A stretch of 26,185 bases of DNA from JAVBLK01 sp031553565 (GTDB lineage Bacteria; Bacillota; Clostridia; Christensenellales; DUVY01). Of the stretch, positions 1 to 6,160 are shown piece after piece. Position 1 is the stretch's first letter. Each line of letters begins with the position of its first letter. Where the stretch lies: contig JAVBLK010000018.1 in NCBI GenBank assembly GCA_031553565.1, positions 1 through 26,185 of the forward strand, given 5' to 3'. The notes below the pieces were generated by a model that did not search any database, was not told where the DNA came from, and saw only the letters and a program-made list of their open reading frames with translations. A program made the translations under genes and the position numbers.

Positions 1-123
1 ACACATAACAGTATTGCCCTGAAAGCTTTGAGCAGGAACGGTAACTCCCTGTTAAAAGCAACAAACGCGGCTATCGCACAGCCTAACCGTCGTGCGGCAG
101 CACCCTTTAATATTCACTTTTGA
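1..123 (+). CDS. C-terminal fragment of an unknown gene (5' end outside window)
   Basis: Frame 1 is open from the first base to a TGA at 121-123 and encodes 40 residues ending in RRAAAPFNIHF. The stop is followed 28 bp later by a clear intrinsic terminator (152-181), which supports a real gene end. I do not recognise the family; the visible part is Ala/Asn-rich and probably helical. The last 15 residues, AQPNRRAAAPFNIHF, recur exactly at the end of a 23-residue frame at 2215-2286, within a 75-bp DNA repeat, so the gene was duplicated or a copy of its tail was left behind. Function unknown. Confidence 0.55.
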   Translation, partial: THNSIALKALSRNGNSLLKATNAAIAQPNRRAAAPFNIHF

Positions 124-150
124 TGGTGCAAATAGATTGCATAAGTCAAA
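76..150 (+). repeat. 75-bp direct repeat, copy 1 (gene tail plus 3' flank)
   Basis: This segment, running from the last 15 codons of the partial gene through the stop and about 27 bp beyond, matches 2239-2313 with only a few mismatches. In both places an intrinsic terminator of different sequence follows directly. The two copies bracket the small exported-protein cluster. Confidence 0.8.
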
Positions 151-151
151 A

Positions 152-181
152 AGAGCATCGGAGATATCCGATGCTCTTTTT
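152..181 (+). terminator. Intrinsic terminator after the partial gene
   Basis: The arms AGAGCATCGGA (152-162) and TCCGATGCTCT (167-177) pair perfectly around a 4-nt loop and are followed by a short T run. Confidence 0.9.
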
Positions 182-253
182 GCATTTGGGGGGATAGATC
201 TTTGGCGCCTGCAATTTGTTGCAAAAGCTGATGCAATTTCTGCAAAAAAATAG

Positions 254-283
254 TTAACTAAATGTAAAATAATATGATATAAT
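254..283 (+). promoter_or_regulatory. Predicted promoter of the first lipoprotein gene
   Basis: An extended -10, TGATATAAT (275-283), has a weak -35 TTAACT at 254-259, 18 bp upstream. The predicted start near 290 gives a leader of about 40 nt. The ribosome binding site GGAGG (321-325) is only 4 nt from the ATG at 330. The rest of 182-329 is AT-rich with no gene that I can see. Confidence 0.55.
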
Positions 284-329
284 TATTATAAAAAGATGTT
301 AGGGATATTAGAAAGTTTTTGGAGGTTAT

Positions 330-749
330 ATGTTAAAGAAAATAATTTGTATGTTGTTAATGGCGACTATGGTGTTTTCATTTGCGGGGTGCGCGCGGGA
401 TTGGAGTAAGGACTTTGATTTGTCCGACCCGAAAGAATATTGGGAAGGAACGATTAATGACGCTTTCGCGGATGATATTTTGACGTTAGAAATGCGCAAA
501 ACGTCTACCTACCCCGAACTTAAACTCAGCGATTTTAAATTAGATAACGCTAAAACTGTTGAATATGTTTCAATCCGTCCTAAGGAAGACAGGATGAATG
601 ACGCGGAGTATATTGCAGGGTTTAGGCAATTGGTGTTTATACATCTTGATCAACATGGAAAAGACAAAGTGGTTGAAGCCATCAGGCATTTAGAAAAACT
701 CGAGTTTATTAAAAGTGCGAGTCCAAATGGTTATGGTACCACGTTTTGA
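330..749 (+). CDS. Small lipoprotein with a full-length clostridial WxGTIxxxFxD domain
   Basis: 139 residues. Residues 1-21 form a lipoprotein signal peptide ending in the lipobox FAGC, so Cys21 is probably lipidated and the protein held on the outer face of the membrane. The mature part begins with an EYWEGTINDAFADD motif, then the hydrophobic strand ILTLEM, a variable middle, and a C-terminal helix with the SASPNGYG end. This is the layout of an uncharacterised domain that I recall from clostridial secreted proteins, where it often stands before other modules. Its alternating strand and 'ASPN' end recall subtilase-type I9 prodomains, but that link is inference. Two degraded relatives lie at 785-1077 and 1925-2218. 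This is the only copy here with the whole domain. Role unknown. Confidence 0.75.
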   Translation: MLKKIICMLLMATMVFSFAGCARDWSKDFDLSDPKEYWEGTINDAFADDILTLEMRKTSTYPELKLSDFKLDNAKTVEYVSIRPKEDRMNDAEYIAGFRQLVFIHLDQHGKDKVVEAIRHLEKLEFIKSASPNGYGTTF

Positions 750-784
750 AAAAACAACAACAAAAACTCTGAGGGAAAAATCTT

Positions 785-1077
785 GTGAGAAAAACAAAAA
801 TCAACCACATTTTAGCGATATTTATATTAACTTTTTCACTGCTATTTGTTGTTCCGGCAAATGGCTTTTCGCATCAGAAACGCATGAAGCAAGCCTTTTG
901 GAAGAAAGAATCTATTGGACAGGCACAATCGACGAATCATTTGACGACAGCAGCGTTTTAGTGGTGATGGATAAGTGCACTGGAGGAATAAATAAGCGGC
1001 ATGACGCAAGTTTTTTCAAACAAATGGGAAACAAATGGGGACAGGCGTATTTTGAAAGCCTTATAGAGTTCTTATAA
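785..1077 (+). pseudogene. Frameshifted and truncated relative of the 330-749 exported protein
   Basis: A good ribosome binding site (GAGGG, 771-775) precedes a GTG at 785. From there frame 2 encodes a typical signal peptide ending VVPANGF and then reads nonsense to a stop at 959-961. The next frame resumes exactly where the signal peptide ends: ASETHEASLLEERIYWTGT, then the family motif TIDESFDD, the strand VLVVMDK and GGINKRHDASFF. Adding one T to the T run at 866-869 would restore a single protein. The C-terminal half of the domain is also missing: after ASFF the frame reads an unrelated tail and stops at 1075-1077, about 115 bp before an insertion-sequence end. Either a decayed gene, a phase-variable T tract, or a sequencing error in the homopolymer. 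Confidence 0.7.
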
Positions 1078-1096
1078 AATAATATGGTACACCAGT

Positions 1097-1144
1097 TATC
1101 CTTTGATATATATTAATAATTCCTCTTGCTTTTAGGCAAAAGGA
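1097..1144. repeat. Small inverted repeat next to the IS end
   Basis: TATCCTTT and AAAGGATA face each other across about 32 bp, and near-matching ATGGTAC/GTACCCAT arms lie outside them. The segment is non-coding and lies between the truncated gene and the IS end at 1191, so it may belong to the same IS remnant. Confidence 0.35.
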
Positions 1145-1190
1145 TACTCAACTAATTTAACAAATACGCCAGTACCCATTTGTCAGTCCT

Positions 1191-1210
1191 CATGTTAAGT
1201 TAACAGAACG
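1191..1210 (-). mobile_element. Terminal inverted repeat, probable right end of an IS remnant
   Basis: The 20-mer CATGTTAAGTTAACAGAACG is the exact reverse complement of 26046-26065, which lies just upstream of the transposase start at the right edge of the window. Similarity stops sharply on both sides, as expected for terminal repeats. This would be the opposite end of a related, mostly deleted element; its insertion may explain why the gene at 785-1077 lost its C-terminus. Confidence 0.65.
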
Positions 1211-1238
1211 TTAATAAATGTAAGGAGATAAGGAGAAT

Positions 1239-1889
1239 ATGAAGAAAAGTATTTTGATGTGTTTTATGTTGGTGTTGTCGGTATGTATTCTATTTACGGG
1301 TTGTAATAAAGATGAGGATTTAGAAAGGCTTGGGAAATACGAAGGTCTTGATGCCAAAACCGAACTGCAAATTATTAAATGGTATTACGGTGAAAATTAT
1401 AAAGGGCAGGAATCTGTTGATAATTGGCCGGGATTTGGTTTTTATCTTGGCGTCTATGACGGATGGGTCATATTTAATATGAGTCTTGGGTGGTTTACTA
1501 TTCCAGACAATGAGGATATAGATGGGTTACTATTTGTTTATACCGGTACAGGTTATGTTTTTGCTTGGAAAGATGGTGATGGGAACAGGTTGAAAGTATT
1601 ATATAAGAACGGACTTATTACGAGGATTGATTTGGGAAAAATCCATGCACAATATATAGAATTTTATTGTGATTTTTTGAAAGAATTATATCAATATGGG
1701 CATGTACCAATCGTAGATGTTGCCTTAACGCTTGCTGAGGAGGCACAATCATCATGTAATTTTTATAAAGAATTATATGAAAATGGACATATCTCAATTG
1801 AAGAGTGGGAAGAAAAACAAACTTTTTATACGAGTGTATCCGAAAAATTTGAATCACAATATGTCGCATTTTATCGTGAAAAATATTAG
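1239..1889 (+). CDS. Hypothetical lipoprotein with an internal duplication
   Basis: 216 residues, preceded by a strong ribosome binding site (AAGGAGATAAGGAG, 1221-1234). Residues 1-22 are a lipoprotein signal with lipobox FTGC (Cys22). The middle is rich in Trp, Gly and Tyr (WPGFGFYLGVYDGWVIF, then VYTGTGYVFAWKDGDGNRLKVLY), suggesting beta sheet with a hairpin; the C-terminal third is helical and charged. A 29-residue unit is duplicated: FLKELYQYGHVPI recurs as FYKELYENGHISI, and at DNA level about 40 bp near 1674 resembles about 40 bp near 1761 with an 87-bp period, so the duplication is in frame and fairly recent. I do not recognise a family. It shares no visible domain with the neighbouring small exported proteins. 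Confidence 0.7.
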   Translation: MKKSILMCFMLVLSVCILFTGCNKDEDLERLGKYEGLDAKTELQIIKWYYGENYKGQESVDNWPGFGFYLGVYDGWVIFNMSLGWFTIPDNEDIDGLLFVYTGTGYVFAWKDGDGNRLKVLYKNGLITRIDLGKIHAQYIEFYCDFLKELYQYGHVPIVDVALTLAEEAQSSCNFYKELYENGHISIEEWEEKQTFYTSVSEKFESQYVAFYREKY

Positions 1890-1924
1890 CAATTAATAAT
1901 TTATAATTAAAAAGGAAATAACCA

Positions 1925-2218
1925 ATGAAGAAAATAACGTTAGTATTTTTGGCGTTCTTGATAACGCTAAGTGTTGTTTTTGCGGAACAAACTATAATTA
2001 TTCAACAGGAAAGTATTCATGCTCAAGAAAGTGATGAGATTTATGAGAAAAAGTCATATTGCACAGCCACATTAGAAGATAATTTTATAGACAATCGCAT
2101 AATTGTAACCTTAAAACAGAACCATAGCGGCATAAATAAGGCATTAGATATTAAGGCTTTTGAGGAAGCAAGTACAAAAGCATTTGAAAAATTGTCAGCA
2201 GAAAAAAGGCAGCCATGA
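1925..2218 (+). CDS. Small secreted protein, truncated copy of the WxGTIxxxFxD domain
   Basis: 97 residues with a ribosome binding site AAAGGA at 1911-1916. Residues 1-20 form a Sec signal peptide ending VVFAEQ without a lipobox Cys, so this relative would be secreted rather than lipid-anchored. The mature part contains a diverged family motif (YCTATLEDNFIDN), then the strand IIVTLKQ and SGINKALDIKAFEEA, matching GGINKRHDASFF of the 785-1077 pseudogene. The second half of the domain present in 330-749 is absent: the frame stops after EKRQP, 20 bp before the second copy of the 75-bp repeat. It is probably a 3'-truncated gene whose end was lost in the event that left the repeat. Whether the product is made is unknown. 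Confidence 0.6.
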   Translation: MKKITLVFLAFLITLSVVFAEQTIIIQQESIHAQESDEIYEKKSYCTATLEDNFIDNRIIVTLKQNHSGINKALDIKAFEEASTKAFEKLSAEKRQP

Positions 2219-2286
2219 ATAATGCAAGCCTTTCAAAAGCACAGCCTAACCGCCGTGCGGCAGCACCCTTTAATATTCACTTTTGA
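2215..2286 (+). pseudogene. Tail remnant of the gene seen at 1-123
   Basis: A 23-codon frame whose last 15 residues (AQPNRRAAAPFNIHF) are identical to the end of the gene at 1-123. It starts with ATG overlapping the stop of the preceding gene but has no ribosome binding site of its own, and the frame is closed upstream at 2185-2187. The most economical reading is a leftover 3' end of a second gene copy, together with its terminator. Confidence 0.55.
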
Positions 2287-2313
2287 ATGTGCAAATGCAT
2301 TGCAGAAGTCAGA
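2239..2313 (+). repeat. 75-bp direct repeat, copy 2
   Basis: Same sequence as 76-150 apart from a few substitutions, covering the shared 15-codon gene tail, the stop codon and about 27 bp of 3' flank. The distance between copies is about 2.16 kb. Confidence 0.8.
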
Positions 2314-2314
2314 A

Positions 2315-2348
2315 AAGACCGGTACGAAAACGTATCGGTCTTTTTTTT
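2315..2348 (+). terminator. Intrinsic terminator
   Basis: AAGACCGGTACG (2315-2326) pairs with CGTATCGGTCTT (2331-2342), with one G-U pair, around AAAA; the T run extends to 2348. Confidence 0.9.
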
Positions 2349-2361
2349 GGTGTGGAAAAAT

Positions 2362-2389
2362 TTGACATATGGGCGATTTTTGGTACAAT
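2362..2389 (+). promoter_or_regulatory. Predicted promoter of the HTH/DUF1643 pair
   Basis: TTGACA (2362-2367), 16-bp spacer, TACAAT (2384-2389) preceded by TGG, so an extended -10. It lies immediately after a terminator and 31 bp before the ATG at 2420. Confidence 0.75.
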
Positions 2390-2419
2390 ATGTATGATAG
2401 AATAATATAGAGTATAAAA

Positions 2420-2758
2420 ATGAACACAAAAAAACACCTTATTATTTTGATACTAAAGATTTTGGAGACTGAAACCGATTTTCTTAAACCACTCACGCAA
2501 ACTAAGATTGCCGCCATCGTTTCCGAGAATTATCCATGTGACAGAAAAACTGTGGGGCGCAACATTGAAGCCTTAATACATATCGGTTATCCGATTATCA
2601 AAACAAGCAGGGGAGTTTATTTGAATGGTAAAAGATTTACTGTTACTGAATCTAAGTTTATTTTAGATGCCGTTCGAAATGCACCGTCACAAAATAAAGC
2701 GTTGAAAGAATCAATTTTTAATCGTCTGTCTGAAACACTTAATAAAATATATAGATAA
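2420..2758 (+). CDS. Small HTH protein like the N-terminus of WYL regulators
   Basis: 112 residues. The pattern LKILETETDFLKPLTQTKIA, then DRKTVGRNIEALIHIGYPI and TSRGVYLNGKRFT, is the winged-helix segment that opens WYL-family transcription factors; DRKTV-x-RNI is the recognition helix and the GVYL strand is the wing. In the usual family of about 300 residues a WYL ligand-sensing domain follows; here the protein ends after one more helical stretch (ESIFNRLSETLNKIY), so it can bind DNA and perhaps dimerise but has no WYL sensor. No strong ribosome binding site is visible. The next gene starts 15 bp downstream, so the two are probably cotranscribed. It may be a natural short form or a truncated regulator. 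Confidence 0.7.
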   Translation: MNTKKHLIILILKILETETDFLKPLTQTKIAAIVSENYPCDRKTVGRNIEALIHIGYPIIKTSRGVYLNGKRFTVTESKFILDAVRNAPSQNKALKESIFNRLSETLNKIYR

Positions 2759-2773
2759 GCAAAGGAGAGTCCT

Positions 2774-3502
2774 ATGGATTTTATTTCAGCAAAATGTACC
2801 AGTTGCGGAGCAAGAATTGAAGCAGCTAACTTAAGAGAGGAGTGGATGTGTCCATATTGCGGAACACTGTATCTTAAAAATTGGAATCTTTCCAATACAG
2901 ACTGGTATTTACCAGAAAAAAGTAGGTTTGTTTCTAAAAAACACCATGCAAGCTACACAATGATGTATTACAAAGGCGATGACAGATATCGCTACATATT
3001 ATACACAGAAGGCGTTAATCCGCTGGTATGTATTGGCCTTTGTCCGGCAACAGCTGATGAACATAATGCCGATAATACAACAAAAAAAGTTATGGCATAT
3101 GCAAAAGAGCAAGGCTATGACGGGATAATTATGCTAAATTTATTTCCCTTACGTTATAAATATTTTGATTCTTTGAATAATGAGAATCCGAATGAATTAT
3201 TGCAAGAGAACGTTACATGTATCAGAACATTATTAAAGATATTAAATGATAGTAGATCAAATTTATCAGACAAGAAAGTCAGAATATGGGCGGCATGGGG
3301 TGAAAAGTTTGAAAACTGGCCGTTTTACAAGAAATGTTTAACAGAAATAGATAAATCATTAGATGGTCTTAATTTTGAATGGGTGGTTGCAGGCCCGAAT
3401 GGGGCATTGACGGCAACGGGTCATCCGCGTATGCCGACAATGATGAGCTATGATTGGGACTTTCGTAGTTTTAACGTGAAAAGATATTTAGCCACAAGAT
3501 AA
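2774..3502 (+). CDS. Zinc-ribbon plus DUF1643 protein
   Basis: 242 residues; ribosome binding site AAAGGAGAG at 2761-2769. Residues about 8-30 carry a CTSCG...CPYCG zinc ribbon. From about residue 55 the protein follows DUF1643: the core strand LVCIGLCPATADE, followed by NADNTTKKVMAYAKEQGYDG, IIMLNLFPLR, the strand VRIWAAWGE, and the C-terminal GPNGALTATGHPRMP. DUF1643 proteins are uncharacterised; their conserved polar residues suggest nucleic-acid or nucleotide-related activity, but this is inference. Adding a zinc ribbon is a variation I do not recall as standard. The preceding HTH gene may control it. The protein is cytoplasmic, with no signal peptide or membrane segment. Confidence 0.75.
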   Translation: MDFISAKCTSCGARIEAANLREEWMCPYCGTLYLKNWNLSNTDWYLPEKSRFVSKKHHASYTMMYYKGDDRYRYILYTEGVNPLVCIGLCPATADEHNADNTTKKVMAYAKEQGYDGIIMLNLFPLRYKYFDSLNNENPNELLQENVTCIRTLLKILNDSRSNLSDKKVRIWAAWGEKFENWPFYKKCLTEIDKSLDGLNFEWVVAGPNGALTATGHPRMPTMMSYDWDFRSFNVKRYLATR

Positions 3503-3538
3503 GAAAACAAGAATACAATTGTGGTCGGGGGCGTATGC

Positions 3539-3566
3539 TTGACAGAACATTCTGTTATGATAAAAA
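3539..3566 (+). promoter_or_regulatory. Possible promoter with a palindrome in its spacer
   Basis: TTGACA at 3539-3544 and a weak TAAAAA at 3561-3566 (16-bp spacing) flank a near-perfect palindrome ACAGAA-CA-TTCTGT (3542-3555) that would suit a repressor site. The transcript would cover the pRiA4b-like gene. No experimental or family support. Confidence 0.35.
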
Positions 3567-3667
3567 GACGCTAGAAATTCGCTGAATGTAAATAATTTAT
3601 ACAGGATTAACGGAATCGATTAAAGAGAATTCTTGGCAAAGTGCTTAAGAAAAGAAGGGTTTGGTCT

Positions 3668-4336
3668 ATGAAAACCGTAAAAGAGCAGTTTTATCAGTTT
3701 ATTGTAGAGCTTGAATATTACAAACCGCGTATGTGGCGGCGGTTTGTAATATCAAGTGCGGCGCGGCTGCAGGACTTTTGCTATGCGGTGATGGAGATGT
3801 TCCATTGCATGGGCAGCCATTTGCATCAGATAAGGGTCGGCAAAGCCCCGGGGGCAGTTTTCTATGTGCCAGATGATGAAGATGAATTTGAAGATTTCAG
3901 CGGCCATATAAGTCATCCTATGGCTGATACGAAGGTGCGCGATTTATTCAAAACCGAAAAGGATACGGCATATCTTGAATATGACTTTGGTGACGGCTGG
4001 GAGTTTAAGATCACGCTGGAAAAGAAAGAGAGCGAAAAGAAACTTGATGACGGGGTATTCGCATTGGCGCTTGCAGGGAAAGGATTCGGCATAATTGAGG
4101 ATTGCGGCGGCGCGTGGGGATTGATGAACATTTGTAAAGCCCTGAAAGACGGCGGTGTCTCTGAAAATTTTGAAAGCCGCGAGCAGATGGAAGAGTGGCT
4201 GGAATCCGCATTACCGTGTGAATTGGAAGGGTTAAAGGGCGACGCTTTTGATTATTTCAATATCGGTTATGTAAATGAGCAGATAGAGGATATCGAAGAA
4301 CTGAGAGGACTGTACGAACCCTCCGACATGGATTAG
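3668..4336 (+). CDS. Plasmid pRiA4b ORF-3 family protein
   Basis: 222 residues from the ATG at 3668, chosen because AGAAGGG (3653-3659) sits 8 nt upstream; a GTG at 3641 would add nine residues but has no such site. The protein has the hallmarks of PF07929 (pRiA4b ORF-3-like): FIVELEYYKPRMWRRFVIS near the start, LQDFCYAVMEMFHCMGSHLHQI, YLEYDFGDGWEFKITLE, and EDCGGAWG. These proteins are related to IS1096 TnpR-type passenger genes and turn up widely in mobile and chromosomal settings; their biochemical role is not established. The acidic C-terminal tail (EQIEDIEELRGLYEPSDMD) is typical. No transposase lies beside it, so it is best read as a free-standing accessory gene. Confidence 0.85.
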   Translation: MKTVKEQFYQFIVELEYYKPRMWRRFVISSAARLQDFCYAVMEMFHCMGSHLHQIRVGKAPGAVFYVPDDEDEFEDFSGHISHPMADTKVRDLFKTEKDTAYLEYDFGDGWEFKITLEKKESEKKLDDGVFALALAGKGFGIIEDCGGAWGLMNICKALKDGGVSENFESREQMEEWLESALPCELEGLKGDAFDYFNIGYVNEQIEDIEELRGLYEPSDMD

Positions 4337-4367
4337 GCCGAATACGACAGATATTTTCAAAAATCTC

Positions 4368-4396
4368 TTGACAAACTAGTTTTTACCGTATATACT
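4368..4396 (+). promoter_or_regulatory. Strong promoter of the ABC exporter operon
   Basis: TTGACA (4368-4373), exactly 17 bp, TATACT (4391-4396). The predicted transcript start near 4403 leaves a leader of about 100 nt before the ATG at 4504. Confidence 0.85.
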
Positions 4397-4421
4397 GTGT
4401 ATAAACAATATGCACAGTATA
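4391..4421. promoter_or_regulatory. Palindromic operator covering the -10 box, probable GntR (YtrA-type) site
   Basis: The arms TATACTGTGTATA (4391-4403) and TATGCACAGTATA (4409-4421) match at 12 of 13 positions around a 5-bp centre. The left arm begins with the -10 hexamer and the site spans the transcript start, so bound protein would block RNA polymerase. The only regulator in this operon is the YtrA-type GntR protein at 6161-6538, the natural candidate. Confidence 0.7.
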
Positions 4422-4503
4422 TTTTTTTGCCCGGGTTTCGAATAATGTTGCATTGGGTTTATTGCAACTTGTTTAAAAATCCGTGAGTAAAGGAGGCAAT
4501 ATA

Positions 4504-5334
4504 ATGCTGAAAGTTGAAGGCTTAAGTAAGAGCTATCCGGGATTTAGTTTAGCGGACGTGTCGTTTTCCTTGCCGAAGGGGTATATTATGGGCTTTATCG
4601 GGATGAACGGGGCGGGGAAAACTACTACTTTAAAATCCGTATTGAATATCGTAAGGCGCGACAGCGGCAAGATAACAGTGTTCGGAAAGGACATGGACGC
4701 GGATGAGACCGCTATAAAACAGCAGCTGGCGTTTATGGCGGGGACGGTTTCTTATTATCCCAGGACGCGGGCGTATGCGCTTGCCGATATTTATAAGCGG
4801 TTCTATTCGGAATGGGACGAGGCGGCGTTTAAGAAGTACCTGCAAAAATTCAACCTTGATATCAACAAGAAACTCAACGAGTTTTCGGCGGGGATGAAGG
4901 TCAAGTTCGGGCTGTCGCTGGCGCTGTCGCATAACGCGAAGCTTTTGATATTGGACGAGCCGACCGGCGGACTGGACCCGATCGCGCGCGACGAGCTGCT
5001 GGACGTGTTCGCGGGGATAGTGGAGGGCGGGGAAAGGAGCATACTGTTTTCCACGCATATCACCGCCGACCTCGATAAATGCGCCGACTTTATTCTATTT
5101 ATCAAAAACGGCAGGATAATCGCAAACGACACAAAGGATAATCTGATCGACGGGCATTTGGTGATAAGGGGCGGGAACGAGGTGTTAAGCGGTATATCGG
5201 AAAAGCTGGTCGGCGTCAAAAAGAACTCGTACGGTTTTTCGGGTCTTATCAAAAAAGAGGACTTTAACGGCGGCACAGGGCTTAAGGCCGAGCGGCCGAA
5301 TCTAGAGGATATAATGGTGTATTGCAGCAAATAG
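4504..5334 (+). CDS. ABC transporter ATP-binding protein (YtrB/BcrA-like)
   Basis: 276 residues from the ATG at 4504, with AAAGGAGG (4489-4496) 7 nt upstream; a GTG at 4483 lies before this site and is rejected. Motifs in order: Walker A GMNGAGKTT (about residues 36-44), signature FSAGMKVKFGLSLAL (the usual LSGGQ is degenerate as FSAGM), Walker B LLILDEPTGGLDP, and the H-loop in ILFSTHI. The C-terminal extension of about 70 residues is typical of exporters in GntR-linked operons. The ATPase powers the membrane protein encoded 26 bp downstream. Such YtrA-controlled operons usually respond to cell-envelope stress from peptide antibiotics; that substrate class is inferred from the family, not seen here. 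Confidence 0.9.
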   Translation: MLKVEGLSKSYPGFSLADVSFSLPKGYIMGFIGMNGAGKTTTLKSVLNIVRRDSGKITVFGKDMDADETAIKQQLAFMAGTVSYYPRTRAYALADIYKRFYSEWDEAAFKKYLQKFNLDINKKLNEFSAGMKVKFGLSLALSHNAKLLILDEPTGGLDPIARDELLDVFAGIVEGGERSILFSTHITADLDKCADFILFIKNGRIIANDTKDNLIDGHLVIRGGNEVLSGISEKLVGVKKNSYGFSGLIKKEDFNGGTGLKAERPNLEDIMVYCSK

Positions 5335-5360
5335 TGCAATATTGCGCAGGAGGATTTGAA

Positions 5361-6014
5361 ATGCTGAAGCAAATGATATACAAGGAACTTAAGCTTACGA
5401 TCAATCCGTTCACATACCTATTTTTGCTGCTTGCGGCGCTGATGATCATACCGAGTTATCCGTATTTTGTATCGGTATTTTACTTTTTCATGGCGCTGCA
5501 GGTCAATTTCAATTTGATGAAAGAGGGCAGGGATATGGAGTTTACTTCTACGCTGCCGGTAGCGCGAAAAGATATTGTGCGCGCGAAATTTTTCACCGTA
5601 ATATTGACAGAAGTATTGCAGCTGATCGTTGCCGTACCGTTTGCGCTGATATCCTCGCTGGTTATAAACAAAGGCGGCAACCCGGTCGGCATGGACGCGA
5701 ACCCGGCGTTTTTCGGATATATATTGATCGCTTACAGCGTATTTAACGTCATATTCCTGACAGGGTATTTTAAGACGGGCTATAAAATCGGCCTTCCTAT
5801 GGTCCTGGGGATGATAGGGATGATAATTGTTTACGCCGTCGCAGAGCTTGTCACCGCGCTGATACCGTGGGCGCATAACAATATCGACGGGCTGTCGGGC
5901 GCAGGGACGCCGGTCAGGCTGGCCGTCCTGGTTTTGGGTATAGCGGTCTATGCCGGCACGTTATTCCTGGCATACAAAAGATCGCTGAAAATATTTGAAA
6001 AGGTCGATCTGTAA
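5361..6014 (+). CDS. ABC-2 type permease subunit (ABC2_membrane_5-like)
   Basis: 217 residues from the ATG at 5361, with CAGGAGG at 5347-5353. About six hydrophobic segments are visible: around residues 15-33 and 37-50, then a pair near 82-102, one near 120-140, one near 148-172 and a last one near 185-207. The cytoplasmic loop with GRDMEFTSTLPVARKDIVRAKF is the ABC-2 family's signature coupling region. It is the membrane partner of the preceding ATPase. The substrate is not evident. Confidence 0.85.
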   Translation: MLKQMIYKELKLTINPFTYLFLLLAALMIIPSYPYFVSVFYFFMALQVNFNLMKEGRDMEFTSTLPVARKDIVRAKFFTVILTEVLQLIVAVPFALISSLVINKGGNPVGMDANPAFFGYILIAYSVFNVIFLTGYFKTGYKIGLPMVLGMIGMIIVYAVAELVTALIPWAHNNIDGLSGAGTPVRLAVLVLGIAVYAGTLFLAYKRSLKIFEKVDL

Positions 6015-6047
6015 ACGTTTTGGCAAAATAAATGTCGTTCTTAAACA

Positions 6048-6097
6048 CAAAGCGAAAGAGAGGGACTTTAGATCCTTCGCTTTGCTCAGGATGACAA
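6048..6097. repeat. Intergenic palindromic repeat (AGCGAAAG / CTTCGCTT type)
   Basis: CAAAGCGAAAG (near 6048) and CTTCGCTTTG (near 6074) form an imperfect hairpin; the 3' half reads GATCCTTCGCTTTGCTCAGG then ATGACA. Sequences of this kind are scattered between genes in many clostridial genomes. It separates the permease from its regulator gene. Confidence 0.5.
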
Positions 6098-6160
6098 GGC
6101 GATGCCGTTATAAAAAAGCGGCGCGAAAAATACCGACAAAGCGGGCAAGGAAGAGTTTGA

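Noticed and set aside
866..869. Programmed ribosomal frameshift in the 785-1077 gene
   Set aside because: The T4 tract does not form a canonical X-XXY-YYZ slippery heptamer, and the gene is also truncated at its 3' end, so decay or a read error is more likely.
3542..3555. Palindrome ACAGAACATTCTGT as a LexA (SOS) box
   Set aside because: It does not fit the Firmicute GAAC-N4-GTTC core spacing; kept only as an unassigned palindrome in a possible promoter.
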